Assembly (NCBI RefSeq): GCF_018449775.1
Contig: NZ_JAAVVB010000002.1
Coordinates: 558,001-622,000, forward strand
Origin: Mucilaginibacter sp. dw_454
Lineage (GTDB): Bacteria > Bacteroidota > Bacteroidia > Sphingobacteriales > Sphingobacteriaceae
Reading direction: 5' to 3'
DNA length: 64,000 nucleotides
The stretch's first letter is position 1; each line of letters opens with the position of its first letter. Below, piece by piece: positions 1 through 8,471 of this stretch. The notes beneath the pieces were generated by a model, which was given only the letters and a program-made list of their open reading frames with translations, did not search any database and was not told where the DNA came from. Made by a program: the position numbers and the translations under genes.

Positions 1-1
1 T

Positions 2-1132
2 ACCCTGCCATCAATCTGGGATGATTACCGCAATAAAGACGAATTACTGGGCTTGCTATCGCCAAAGGTGATGAACGATGTAATTAAAACCATGATCGAC
101 ATGGGAAACGCCAAAGGCTTTATGCCGACTTTCTTTCATGGCGACCATGCCTCGGCTATCATCACTGGTGCTTACACGCGTGGGCTGCGCGATTATGACG
201 CAAAAAATGCTTATCAGCTGATGCTAAAAAATGCGACGGTAGAAGGCACCCGCAAATATGTGGATGAATATAACACGAAAGGCTACATAGCAGAGGATGA
301 AGTTGAACACCCCGTGGTAAACACCGTGCGTAAAGCGGCAGTTACCAAGACCCTGGAATATGCCTATGATGATTATGCGACTGCCCAATTAGGAAAAGCC
401 CTTGGCGACAACGCTAATTACGAAATGCTGATGAAGCGCACCAAGAACTACAAAAACGTTTTCAACCCGGCGACCGGTTTTATGGAAGGCCGTTTGGCAG
501 ATGGTAGCTGGGTCAGGAATTTCGACCCTAACTATGTGTATTATGAGTATATGTACCGTGAATCAAATGCGTGGGAGTCGACATTCTTTGCGCCACAGGA
601 CCCTAATGGATTAATCTCGCTTTTCGGTAGCAAGGCTGCTGCCGAGAAAAAGCTGGACGCCATGTATGCCACCCCTTATGATGGTCACGAAGCCGATAAT
701 ATGTCGGGCTTTATTGGTAACTATTGCCAGGGTAATCAGCCAGATCATAGCACCACTTATTACTATTACTTTACAGGCAATCAACCCAAAGCGCAGCTAT
801 ATCTGGATAGCATCATGAACCATTATTATGATATGGGCAAAGATCACCTGGCGTATGCGGGTATGGACGACGCAGGCGAGATGTCTGCTTGGTTTGTGTT
901 TAATGCGATGGGTTTTTACACCTTCTCGCCGGCCGATCCGAGTTATATTGTTACCGTACCGCTGTTTGATAAGGTTACGTTGAAATTAAACGATAAAACA
1001 ACCACCATTATTAAGAAGGGTCATGGTCGTAAAATTACCGACATCAGTTGGACAGGCAAAAAAGTTAAGGGCTATTTTATCAGTGATGCAGATTTGAAAA
1101 AGGGACAAACGTTAACTATATCTACGCAATAA
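2..1132 (+). CDS. GH92 family glycosidase (alpha-mannosidase type), C-terminal part
   Basis: The reading frame is open from base 2, so this is the 3' part of a longer gene; the TTG at 53 is not a credible start. About 376 residues are visible, while GH92 enzymes usually have 700-800. The family is recognised from the block near residues 225-330 of the visible part: GNQPDHSTTYYYYFTG, then DDAGEMSAWFVFNAMGFYTF and a Y-x-V-x-V-P-L-F stretch. These match the (alpha/alpha)6 barrel end of GH92 exo-alpha-mannosidases, which need calcium and act in the periplasm or at the surface. It ends 112 bp before the GH28 gene on the same strand. Substrate linkage cannot be read from this part. Confidence 0.85.
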   Translation, partial: TLPSIWDDYRNKDELLGLLSPKVMNDVIKTMIDMGNAKGFMPTFFHGDHASAIITGAYTRGLRDYDAKNAYQLMLKNATVEGTRKYVDEYNTKGYIAEDEVEHPVVNTVRKAAVTKTLEYAYDDYATAQLGKALGDNANYEMLMKRTKNYKNVFNPATGFMEGRLADGSWVRNFDPNYVYYEYMYRESNAWESTFFAPQDPNGLISLFGSKAAAEKKLDAMYATPYDGHEADNMSGFIGNYCQGNQPDHSTTYYYYFTGNQPKAQLYLDSIMNHYYDMGKDHLAYAGMDDAGEMSAWFVFNAMGFYTFSPADPSYIVTVPLFDKVTLKLNDKTTTIIKKGHGRKITDISWTGKKVKGYFISDADLKKGQTLTISTQ

Positions 1133-1135
1133 GAT

Positions 1136-1152
1136 ATCGGTAACGATTGCGT
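1136..1152. promoter_or_regulatory. Candidate LacI-type operator upstream of the GH28 gene
   Basis: The sequence ATCGGTAACGATTGCGT lies about 95 bp before the GH28 start. It shares ATCGGTAACG and TTGC at the same spacing with 3914-3930, in the lacI/fucP divergent gap. The AACGWT core with flanking G and C is typical of LacI-family operators. Assigning it to the regulator at 2823-3854 is inference. Confidence 0.45.
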
Positions 1153-1244
1153 AGATTTTTAGGCCACGTTGCAGTGCTTTTATAGTGTCAAAGTATTAAT
1201 ATCGCTTTGCATAAACGCAATGCGTAAACCATTATAGCTTAAAT

Positions 1245-2765
1245 ATGAAAACATTGTATAAAAACCTGGCGGCGGCTTTTTTGCTGTTTGGTTCTCTGTC
1301 TGCATCGGCAGATAACGGCCCTGTTTATAACGTTAAAAAATATGGCGCCAAAGGCGATGGCCAGCATTTGGACACCAAAGCCATTGATAAAGCTATCGAT
1401 GAAGCCGCAGCAGCCGGTGGCGGTACCGTTTATTTCCCTGCCGGGGAATACCTGTCGGTGACTATCCACTTAAAAAGTAACGTAGGTTTATATATCGACC
1501 AGGGCGCCACTATAGAGGCCGCTACACCGGGTGACGATGTTAAATACGATCTGCCTGAAAAAGGAGAGAATGAGGTTTACCAGGATTATGGCCACTGCCA
1601 TTTCCATAACAGTTTAATTGTAGGCGAGAATCTGCATGATATCTCTATCATGGGCCCGGGCCGGATCTGGGGCAAAGGTTTAGTTAATAATGATAATAAG
1701 AAACCACAAGAGGGCCTGGGTAACAAAACTATCAGTCTGAAACTTTGCCGCAACGTTATATTTAAAGATTTTACCATTGCACACGGCGGCTGGTTTTGCT
1801 TCCTGCTAACTGCAGTCGACAATATGACTATCGACGGCATAAAAATGGATACCAACCGCGACGGCATCGATTTGATCTCCAGTAAAAACGTACATATCTC
1901 TAACTGTACCGTTAATTCGCCCAATGATGATGGTATTGTATTGAAATGTGATTTCTCGCTAAACTACCCACGCGTTTTAGAGAATGTAACCATTACTAAC
2001 TGCGGCGTGTCAGGCTATAAAGAAGGCACTTTGCTGGATGGTACTTTTGTAAAGGACGGCAGATCGCCAACTGGTCGTATCAAACTAGGTACAGAATCTA
2101 ACGGTGGTTACAAAAACATCACCATTTCTAATTGTACTTTCGATTACTGCCGTGGCCTATGTTTAGAGACTGTTGATGGAGCCGATTTATCAGATATCAC
2201 CATTACCAACCTTACTATGCGCGACATTAAGAACGCGCCGATATTTGTTCGCCTGGGCGCAAGGCAACGTGGGCCAGAAGGTTTTCAGTTTAGCCAACTG
2301 CATCGTGTTATTATTAGCAATGTGGTAGCTTACAATGTCGAGGCAAAACAGGGTGCTATTATCAGCGGTATCCCCGGCCATGATATTGAGGATCTGACTT
2401 TGAGCAACATTCGCATCTATTTTAAAGGAGGTGGTACCAAAGAGCAAATCGACACCAAAGTGCCCGATCTGATTAAAAGCTACCCGGAGCCCGATCAATT
2501 TGGCACCACGCCTGCCTACGGCTTCTTTATCCGCAACGTAAAAGATTTAAAAATGAGCGATGTTGAAGTAAGTTATGAGAAAGAAGAAGCACGCCCGGCT
2601 TTTGCTTTAGATAACGTAACAGGTGCCGATTTTGAGCATGTGCGCGCAAAAAAAGCTGATGGCGGTTCAACCTTCATGCTCAATACGGTGAAAAATTTTA
2701 AGGTATTTAATAGTGACGGGGTAGCTGATGTTAAGTTGGCAGATGTGGAGAAGAAAATGTTGTAG
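1245..2765 (+). CDS. GH28 family glycoside hydrolase (polygalacturonase-like), secreted
   Basis: 506 residues. A signal peptide (about 1-22, ending SASA) precedes the pectate-lyase-like start VKKYGAKGDGQHLDTKAIDKAI typical of GH28 beta-helix enzymes. The family motifs are present in order: N-R-DGID (near 205-210; usually NTDG), S-PNDDGIVLK with the paired catalytic Asp residues (near 226-233), and GRIKLGTESNGG. Expected role: hydrolysis of galacturonide or related linkages in pectin-like polymers in the periplasm or outside. It follows the GH92 gene on the same strand, and its stop codon abuts a palindromic repeat shared with the convergent lacI gene. A candidate operator lies in its leader. 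The exact substrate is unknown; many Bacteroidota GH28 act on rhamnogalacturonan. Confidence 0.85.
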   Translation: MKTLYKNLAAAFLLFGSLSASADNGPVYNVKKYGAKGDGQHLDTKAIDKAIDEAAAAGGGTVYFPAGEYLSVTIHLKSNVGLYIDQGATIEAATPGDDVKYDLPEKGENEVYQDYGHCHFHNSLIVGENLHDISIMGPGRIWGKGLVNNDNKKPQEGLGNKTISLKLCRNVIFKDFTIAHGGWFCFLLTAVDNMTIDGIKMDTNRDGIDLISSKNVHISNCTVNSPNDDGIVLKCDFSLNYPRVLENVTITNCGVSGYKEGTLLDGTFVKDGRSPTGRIKLGTESNGGYKNITISNCTFDYCRGLCLETVDGADLSDITITNLTMRDIKNAPIFVRLGARQRGPEGFQFSQLHRVIISNVVAYNVEAKQGAIISGIPGHDIEDLTLSNIRIYFKGGGTKEQIDTKVPDLIKSYPEPDQFGTTPAYGFFIRNVKDLKMSDVEVSYEKEEARPAFALDNVTGADFEHVRAKKADGGSTFMLNTVKNFKVFNSDGVADVKLADVEKKML

Positions 2766-2847
2766 CCCCTCCTAAATCCTCCCCGGTAGGGAGGACTTCA
2801 AAGCCTTGCATATAAGTCTCCCCTACCGGGGGAGATTTAGAGGGGGC
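2766..2847. repeat. Palindromic repeat between convergent genes (CCTCCTAAATCC type)
   Basis: The left arm (about 2766-2798) and right arm (about 2814-2847) are near-perfect reverse complements around a 15-base loop. The arms carry CTAAATCCTCCCCGGTAGGG and its counterpart CCCTACCGGGGGAGATTTAG. It begins directly after the GH28 stop and contains the last codons and stop of the lacI gene. It could act as a bidirectional terminator for the convergent pair. Confidence 0.8.
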
Positions 2848-3854
2848 TGTTGTAAATGTAATTCCGTATCCAATACCCTTGTTTCAAACTCGGTGATAGG
2901 ATACTTGCTTTCGATAAGTTTGAGTAACATCTCCACAGCAATCTGTCCCATCTCAAATGATTTTTGCTTAACGTAGGACAGGGAAGGGTACAGCAGATCT
3001 ACCACATCAGAATTGGCAAAGCCTGCTATAGCAATTTCTTTAGGATCAAAATTTAAATTCTTCAACGCCCTCACACAGGATATACTGATGCGGTCGCTGC
3101 TTACAAATATGGCGTCGGGTTTATCAGCAGCATTCAGCAAATCTTTCACCGCGTCTTCAACTTCCTGGTAATCGTTACCGCCTTTATTACAGTTACGAAT
3201 CAATTCAGGTTTAAAGTGGATATGGTTATCGGCCAAAGCCTTCATATAGCCCGCCAGCCGCTCATTGGTAATAGACAGATGGGGAGCATTAGCTAGTAAA
3301 GCGATCTTTTTCTTTCCAGCTTTGATCAACGACTCTACAGCATTGTAGGCGCCCTTGAAATTATCAGAAGTTACTTTAAAGGTATCTATCTCGTCAATAA
3401 TACGGTCAAAGAACACAATCGGCAAGCCGTCATCGTGTAAAGACTTCAGGAAACTAAAATCAGAGGTCTCTGCCGACATGGAGATCAATAAACCATCAAC
3501 CGAACGTTGCGCCAGGTGATTAACGTTTATTCGCTCGCGCTCGGCCGAGTCATGGGTCTGCGTAATTATAGTGTGATAACCCCGCTCATAGGCAATAGAC
3601 TCAATACCCGCTATCGCCTGCGAGAAAAAACTGTTAGCCAATTTAGGCACTACAATGCCTATAGAATAGCTTCGCCTATTTTTTAAGCTTAATGCTATAG
3701 GGTTTGACCGGTAGTTTACTTTCTCTGCATAAGCCACCACTAGCTTCTTGGTTTCCTCGCTTATTTCATAGCCATCGCGCAGCGCTCTTGACACCGTCGA
3801 AGGCGACAGGTGCAACGCTAAGGCAATATCTTTTATGGTGGCGGGCTTATACAT
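2823..3854 (-). CDS. LacI-family transcriptional regulator
   Basis: 343 residues. The N-terminal helix-turn-helix TIKDIALALHLSPSTVSRALRD (6-27) and hinge region (near 50-58) are followed by a periplasmic-binding-protein-like effector domain starting SIGIVVP and running to about 330. Typical length for LacI/GalR. It is transcribed divergently from the fucP-like gene and convergently with GH28, so it probably controls region A in response to a sugar or pathway intermediate. A candidate operator is present at 3914-3930 in the divergent gap and at 1136-1152 before GH28. Oddity: the last seven residues and stop are encoded by the intergenic palindromic repeat, so the original C-terminus was probably replaced by repeat insertion. 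Confidence 0.93.
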   Translation of the reverse strand: MYKPATIKDIALALHLSPSTVSRALRDGYEISEETKKLVVAYAEKVNYRSNPIALSLKNRRSYSIGIVVPKLANSFFSQAIAGIESIAYERGYHTIITQTHDSAERERINVNHLAQRSVDGLLISMSAETSDFSFLKSLHDDGLPIVFFDRIIDEIDTFKVTSDNFKGAYNAVESLIKAGKKKIALLANAPHLSITNERLAGYMKALADNHIHFKPELIRNCNKGGNDYQEVEDAVKDLLNAADKPDAIFVSSDRISISCVRALKNLNFDPKEIAIAGFANSDVVDLLYPSLSYVKQKSFEMGQIAVEMLLKLIESKYPITEFETRVLDTELHLQQPPLNLPR

Positions 3855-3913
3855 TTTTAATTAGCGAAATACAATAATACGGCTAATTAAAGGGAGTGCC
3901 ATAAAAAAGTGAA

Positions 3914-3930
3914 ATCGGTAACGTTTGCAT
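3914..3930. promoter_or_regulatory. Candidate LacI-type operator between lacI and fucP
   Basis: ATCGGTAACGTTTGCAT lies in the 224-bp gap between the divergent regulator and symporter genes, 60 bp from the lacI start and about 150 bp from fucP. It has a central AACGTT and shares its left half and TTGC with 1136-1152. No clear -7 element could be placed relative to it. Confidence 0.5.
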
Positions 3931-4078
3931 TGAATTTTAGTTATCAATTGGCAGGATATACGGCGTTATTGGCTTAAACATGCCAAAATTGTGTAATATT
4001 TTAATGATAAAATACCATTTTTAATAGCTGAATGTGCTTTCTTTGTTATAACCAATTAAAAACCAACCATACTTAATT

Positions 4079-5338
4079 ATGTCAAAAAATAAATACCTGT
4101 TCCCATTAATTTTGGTGACCTCGTTATTTTTTCTCTGGGCGTTTTTGCACAACATTAACGCTATTTTAATTCCGCACCTAAAAACAGTTTGTCAGTTAAG
4201 CGATACGCAATCATCATTTGTTGACTCGGCAGTATATCTGGGCTATTTTTTAATAGCTATACCTGCTGGCTTATTTGTGCATAAATACAGCTATAAAAAG
4301 GGTATTATTTTAGGACTTTCGCTTTTCGGAACCGGAGCGCTATTATTTATTCCGGCAGCAAACGCGCAAAGTTATACCTTCTTTTTAGTAGCGTTATTTA
4401 TTATAGCCAGCGGAGCTACGTTCTTAGAAACCATAGCTAACCCTTATGTTTCTGTTTTGGGAGATAAAAAAACGTCGGCACAGCGACTAAACTTTGCGCA
4501 ATCATTTAATGGCCTGGGCGCATGCGTGGCTCCAATCATAGGCGGGCATGTTATCCTTACAGGCGTTGAGCACACACCGGACGAGCTTAAACATATGTCT
4601 GCCGCACAAGTAGCGGCTTATTTGCATTCAGAAGCAAGTACCGTAAAATTACCTTACCTGGTAATTGGTATCGCCGTTTTAATTTTGTTGCTGCTTTTTA
4701 TATTTACAAACCTGCCTAATGTTGAAGAAGACGATAGCGCGATTGAAAGTCATGCTCCGGGATCAGATTTCTCCATATCGGTATTAAAGCACAAACACTT
4801 GTCATGGGCGGTAGTAGCTCAATTTTTCTATGTAGGTGCGCAGGTTGGTGTAGCCAGCTTTTTTATTCGCTACGCAAAATTTGTTGCCGGCGTAGGCGAA
4901 AAAGATGCTGCATTTTTTTGGGGCATGATAGCCATGGGGGGCTTTATGGTGGGCCGCTTTGCGGGCACCTTCTTCATGAAATTTATAGACCCGGCAAAAT
5001 TACTGAGTATCTACGCGGCCATCAGCATATTGTTATTGGCCATAGGTTTAACAACACACGGTACGGTGGCATTATACGCAGTAATGGCGGTGCCGTTCTT
5101 TATGTCAATTATGTTCCCTACTATATTTGCTTTGGGCATAAAAGGCTTGGGCGAAGAAACTAAAATCGCTTCGTCATTCCTGGTAATGTCTATTATAGGC
5201 GGTGGCGTAGCTCCATTGTTTATGGGTTTGATATCAGACAAAACAAGCAGCATACAAATGGCCTACATTGTACCGTTGATCTGCTTCGCGATTGTATTAT
5301 ATTATGGTGTTAAAGGCCATAAAGTTGTAAAAGCATAA
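4079..5338 (+). CDS. fucP: FucP-type sugar:H+ symporter (MFS)
   Basis: 419 residues with about 12 hydrophobic segments. It opens with LFFLWAFLHNINAILIPHLK, the characteristic start of the FHS (fucose/galactose/glucose:H+ symporter) family, and contains ETIANPYVSVLGD and QSFNGLGA, both family signatures around helices 4-5. It imports a monosaccharide across the inner membrane. It is the first gene of the + strand series and is followed after 1 nt by the mutarotase, so the two are translationally close. The downstream enzymes fit L-fucose or a similar sugar; related FHS members carry glucose, galactose or GlcNAc, so substrate is inferred from context. A candidate LacI operator precedes it. Confidence 0.88.
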   Translation: MSKNKYLFPLILVTSLFFLWAFLHNINAILIPHLKTVCQLSDTQSSFVDSAVYLGYFLIAIPAGLFVHKYSYKKGIILGLSLFGTGALLFIPAANAQSYTFFLVALFIIASGATFLETIANPYVSVLGDKKTSAQRLNFAQSFNGLGACVAPIIGGHVILTGVEHTPDELKHMSAAQVAAYLHSEASTVKLPYLVIGIAVLILLLLFIFTNLPNVEEDDSAIESHAPGSDFSISVLKHKHLSWAVVAQFFYVGAQVGVASFFIRYAKFVAGVGEKDAAFFWGMIAMGGFMVGRFAGTFFMKFIDPAKLLSIYAAISILLLAIGLTTHGTVALYAVMAVPFFMSIMFPTIFALGIKGLGEETKIASSFLVMSIIGGGVAPLFMGLISDKTSSIQMAYIVPLICFAIVLYYGVKGHKVVKA

Positions 5339-5339
5339 T

Positions 5340-5669
5340 ATGGCCAGATATTGTTTAGTATGCGATTTGAAAGACGACGCACAGCTAATTGCCGAGTACG
5401 AGAAATATCACGAGTCGATTTGGCCTGAGATTCACGATAGTATCACAAGCTCGGGCATAACCGGGTTGGAGATCTATCGCGTTTTTAATCGCCTGGTCAT
5501 GATCATGGAAACCGACGCTACGTTCAGCTTTGACAAAAAAGGAGCAATGGACGCCTCAAACCCAAAAGTGCAGGAGTGGGAAGAACTGATGTGGAAATAT
5601 CAACAGGGGCTGCCTAATGCAAAGCCCGGCGAGAAATGGGTGTTAATGAATAAAATTTTTGATCTATAG
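5340..5669 (+). CDS. L-rhamnose/L-fucose mutarotase family protein
   Basis: 109 residues, the normal size for the RhaM-type (COG3254, former DUF718) mutarotases, which interconvert alpha and beta anomers of 6-deoxyhexoses using a ferredoxin-like fold. Family features are Y-H-E-S-I-W-P-E-I near residue 23-31, the strand GLEIYRVFNRLVMIMET, and the tail W-E-E-L-M-W-K-Y-Q. The start is 1 nt after the symporter stop and the next gene begins 8 nt after its end, so it is in the same operon. Its placement beside a fucose-type dehydrogenase/lactonase set suggests it supplies the anomer needed by the sugar dehydrogenase. Fucose versus rhamnose cannot be decided from sequence. Confidence 0.88.
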   Translation: MARYCLVCDLKDDAQLIAEYEKYHESIWPEIHDSITSSGITGLEIYRVFNRLVMIMETDATFSFDKKGAMDASNPKVQEWEELMWKYQQGLPNAKPGEKWVLMNKIFDL

Positions 5670-5677
5670 AAATACAA

Positions 5678-6442
5678 ATGTTTAGTTTAAAAGAAAAGTC
5701 AGCAGTAATTACGGGTGGCGGCAGCGGCATTGGGCGGGCCATTTCGGTTCTGTTTGCCAAAGCAGGCGCAACCGTACATATCATGGAGTTAAACGCCGAC
5801 GCAGCGGCAGATACCGTTAAGGAAATCACCGGGGCAGGCGGCAAAGCCACAGCCTATAGCTGTAATGTGAGCGACCAGCAGCAGGTGTTGGATATCTATA
5901 ATAAAATAGGAGAGATAGACATCCTGGTAAATAATGCAGGTATAGCCCATGTGGGAGAGGTAACAACTACCAGCGAGGCAGATTTCGAGAAGATCTTCAA
6001 CGTGAATGTAAAAGGCGTTTATAACTCATTGTTTGCAGCTATTCCGTTGATGAAAAGCAAAGGCAAGGGCGTTATTCTGAATATGGCCTCGATAGCGGCC
6101 ACCGTGGGTATTACCAGCCGTTTTGCATACTCTATGAGTAAGGGTGCGGTATATTCCATGACGCTGTCTGTAGCACGCGATTACCTAAATGATAATATTC
6201 GCTGCAACAGCATATCGCCGGCAAGGGTGCATACCCCGTTTGTCGATGGTTTCATCGCCAAAAACTATCCGGGTAAAGAGGAGGAAATATTCGACAAACT
6301 ATCAAAAAGCCAGCCGATAGGCCGCATGGGCAAACCAGAAGAGGTAGCTTCATTGGCACTATACCTATGCAGCGACGAAGCCGGTTTTGTTACCGGTTGC
6401 GATTATTTGCTGGATGGCGGATTTGTGAAGTTGAATAATTAG
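5678..6442 (+). CDS. SDR oxidoreductase, probable 2-keto-3-deoxy-L-fuconate dehydrogenase
   Basis: 254 residues, classical short-chain dehydrogenase. It has the nucleotide-binding GGGSGIG (13-19), NNAG (85-88) and the complete catalytic set Ser138, Tyr151 and Lys155 in F-A-Y-S-M-S-K-G. The C-terminal part with TGCDYLLDGGF is usual for the family. It resembles the DHRS6-like group that includes the bacterial 2-keto-3-deoxy-L-fuconate dehydrogenase, which makes 2,4-diketo-3-deoxy-L-fuconate for cleavage by an FAH-family hydrolase; such a hydrolase is the next gene. It sits in the fucP-mutarotase operon. Function is inferred from family likeness and context; other NAD-dependent polyol or sugar-acid oxidations are possible. 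Confidence 0.75.
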   Translation: MFSLKEKSAVITGGGSGIGRAISVLFAKAGATVHIMELNADAAADTVKEITGAGGKATAYSCNVSDQQQVLDIYNKIGEIDILVNNAGIAHVGEVTTTSEADFEKIFNVNVKGVYNSLFAAIPLMKSKGKGVILNMASIAATVGITSRFAYSMSKGAVYSMTLSVARDYLNDNIRCNSISPARVHTPFVDGFIAKNYPGKEEEIFDKLSKSQPIGRMGKPEEVASLALYLCSDEAGFVTGCDYLLDGGFVKLNN

Positions 6443-6460
6443 CAGCCATTTCAGCGAGCA

Positions 6461-6634
6461 GGGCGGCGGGACTCACCCGATCTGCGCTTCGCTGGATCAC
6501 CCTCTCTTCGCCTTTGGCGTAAAGAGGGTAACTGAAAAAATGGAATAGAATAAATACCAATAATACAACCCTCTTTCCACCGAAGGTGAAGAGAGGGCCG
6601 ACGAGTGAAACGACGTCGGGGTGAGTCCCCGGTG
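6461..6634. repeat. Long inverted repeat (GGGACTCACCC / CCCTCTCTTCG type)
   Basis: The left arm (about 6463-6532) carries GGGACTCACCC, then CACCCTCTCTTCGCC and AAAGAGGGT. The right arm (about 6567-6634) carries the reverse complement in order: ACCCTCTTT, GGTGAAGAGAGGG, GGGGTGAGTCCCC. The unpaired AT-rich middle is about 34 bp. It fills the gap between two catabolic genes. Open frames on either strand here, including the GTG at 6621, are artefacts of the repeat. Confidence 0.85.
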
Positions 6635-6653
6635 TGCATTAACAAACTATACT

Positions 6654-7511
6654 ATGAAACTAATAAGATACGGCGCTGCCGGTAAAGAGAAAACCGGCGT
6701 AATTATTAACGATACCAAATACGATACCTCTGCTTTCGGCGAGGACTATAACGAGCAGTTTTTTGCGAACGACGGCTTAAACAGATTGAAAAAATTCCTG
6801 GCCGAAAACGAAAGTAAACTACCTGAAGTTGCCGATGGCGAACGCCTGGGCAGTCCGGTTGCAAGGCCGTCAAAGATTCTTTGCATCGGCCTGAATTATG
6901 CCGACCACGCCCGCGAAACCAATGCACAGGTACCTGCCGAGCCGGTATTGTTCATGAAATCGACCACTGCGTTGGTTGGTCCGAATGATGACGTGGTTAT
7001 CCCGCGCGATTCGGTAAAGACCGATTGGGAAGTGGAACTGGCTGTGGTGATAGGTAAAAAAGCAAGTTATGTGGAAGAGTCGGAAGCGTTAGATTACGTG
7101 GCCGGCTATGCTTTGCACAATGATGTTTCTGAACGCGAGTTCCAAATTGAGCGCGGCGGTACCTGGGATAAAGGTAAAGGTTGCGACACTTTCGCGCCGG
7201 TTGGCCCCTTTGTGGCTACACCAGATGAGCTGGGCGATATTGATAACCTGCGCCTTTGGTTAAAGGTAAATGGCCAGACCATGCAGGATGGCAATACCTC
7301 CAACTTTATCTTCAATGTGCCATTTGTGATTGCCTATGTGAGCAAGTTTATGACTTTGTTGCCGGGCGATATTATCTCAACCGGTACGCCTGCAGGCGTA
7401 GGCCTGGGCTTTAAGCCACCGATTTACTTGAAAGCGGGCGACGTGATGGAACTGGGTATTGATGGCTTGGGCGAATCGAGACAAGTAGTGAAGGCTTATG
7501 CAAAGAATTGA
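6654..7511 (+). CDS. Fumarylacetoacetate hydrolase family protein, probable 2,4-diketo-3-deoxy-L-fuconate hydrolase
   Basis: 285 residues from ATG 6654 (MKLIRYG); an upstream GTG at 6621 lies inside a repeat and is rejected. The FAH fold is shown by LCIGLNYADHARE, then VKTDWEVELAVVIGK with the two metal-binding Glu, HNDVSERE with the third acidic ligand, and STGTPAGVGLG near the C-terminus. In the oxidative fucose and rhamnose pathways a member of this family hydrolyses the 2,4-diketo acid to pyruvate plus L-lactate. Its 3' end overlaps the next gene by 14 nt, showing tight co-expression with the lactonase. The FAH family also includes ureidoglycolate-lyase-like and other C-C hydrolases, so the specific reaction is inferred from context. 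Confidence 0.8.
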   Translation: MKLIRYGAAGKEKTGVIINDTKYDTSAFGEDYNEQFFANDGLNRLKKFLAENESKLPEVADGERLGSPVARPSKILCIGLNYADHARETNAQVPAEPVLFMKSTTALVGPNDDVVIPRDSVKTDWEVELAVVIGKKASYVEESEALDYVAGYALHNDVSEREFQIERGGTWDKGKGCDTFAPVGPFVATPDELGDIDNLRLWLKVNGQTMQDGNTSNFIFNVPFVIAYVSKFMTLLPGDIISTGTPAGVGLGFKPPIYLKAGDVMELGIDGLGESRQVVKAYAKN

Positions 7512-8328
7512 TTCGCATCAACATTTTTGGAATTACGACCCGGTAGCGCATGCCTGGATCAGCGATGATATGGAGATCATCCGGCAGGATTTTTTGCCGC
7601 ATGATCTGGAGCCGATATTGCAGGAATATGGTTTTAATGGTTGCGTTTCTGTACAAGTCGACCAGTCTGAAACCGAGAACCATTTCATGCTGGAGCAAGC
7701 CATTAATAATGACTTTATAAAAGGCATGGTTGGTTGGGTAGATTTCAAAGCCGAAAATGTTGAAGATCGATTAAGTTATTATAAGCAATTTGATAAAATG
7801 AAGGGCTTCAGGCATATCTTACAAGGAGAAGCCGATCGTGCTTATATGTTGAATGCCGATTTTAAACGCGGCATCGGCAAACTAAAGCAGTTTGGCTATA
7901 CCTATGATATTTTGATCTATACAGATCAGCTGGGGTTTGCCAATGAATTTGCGGCAGCGTTTCCGGATCAGCCCTTTGTGATCGACCATCTGGCGAAGCC
8001 GAAAATAAAGGAGCATGAAATTGAGCAATGGGCCAAAGACATCAAGGCCATCGCTCATAATCAAAACGTAAGCTGTAAACTATCGGGTATGGTTACAGAA
8101 GCCGACTGGAAAGCCTGGAAACCCGAAGACTTTACACCTTATATGGATGTAGTTTTTGAAGCTTTTGGTGCAGGCAGGGTAATGTATGGCTCCGACTGGC
8201 CGGTATGTCGCGTTGCGGCTACTTATGGTGAGATGTTGTCGATACCGGAGGTATATGCGGCTAAACTTTCCACTGATGAACAGGCAAAGTTTTGGGGTGG
8301 GAATGCGGTGGAGTTTTATGGGTTATAA
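7498..8328 (+). CDS. Amidohydrolase family lactonase (L-fuconolactonase/rhamnonolactonase-like)
   Basis: 276 residues. It begins RIDSHQHFW, the metal-binding H-x-H of the amidohydrolase (PF04909/COG3618) family, and has VIDHLAKP (near 160-167), CKLSGM and GSDWPVCR (near 229-236), all diagnostic of the sugar-lactonase group. It opens L-fucono- or a related 1,4/1,5-lactone to the free acid. The start overlaps the FAH gene end by 14 nt. No signal peptide, so cytosolic, consistent with an intracellular oxidative pathway: dehydrogenase to lactone to acid. Confidence 0.83.
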   Translation: MQRIDSHQHFWNYDPVAHAWISDDMEIIRQDFLPHDLEPILQEYGFNGCVSVQVDQSETENHFMLEQAINNDFIKGMVGWVDFKAENVEDRLSYYKQFDKMKGFRHILQGEADRAYMLNADFKRGIGKLKQFGYTYDILIYTDQLGFANEFAAAFPDQPFVIDHLAKPKIKEHEIEQWAKDIKAIAHNQNVSCKLSGMVTEADWKAWKPEDFTPYMDVVFEAFGAGRVMYGSDWPVCRVAATYGEMLSIPEVYAAKLSTDEQAKFWGGNAVEFYGL

Positions 8329-8338
8329 CTAATTATTC

Positions 8339-8430
8339 TGTCATTTCGACCAACGGGAGAAATCTTGAACACCACGCATGTAGTCAATGTGCAAAGCGTA
8401 TAAGATTTCTCGCTATCGCTCGAAATGACA
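8339..8430. repeat. Palindromic repeat, TGTCATTTCGA type
   Basis: The left arm TGTCATTTCGAC...GAGAAATCTT (8339-8366) and right arm AAGATTTCTCGC...TCGAAATGACA (8402-8430) are reverse complements with a 35-bp spacer. It lies in the gap between the lactonase and the second SDR gene. Confidence 0.85.
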
Positions 8431-8471
8431 ACCGTTATTTTAAAAGAGAAGAACAATTATAAAATCAAAAT

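Noticed and set aside
6451..6660. Open frames on both strands in the gap before the FAH gene, including a GTG start at 6621
   Set aside because: They lie within the long inverted repeat; the FAH family start MKLIRYG at 6654 fits homologues.
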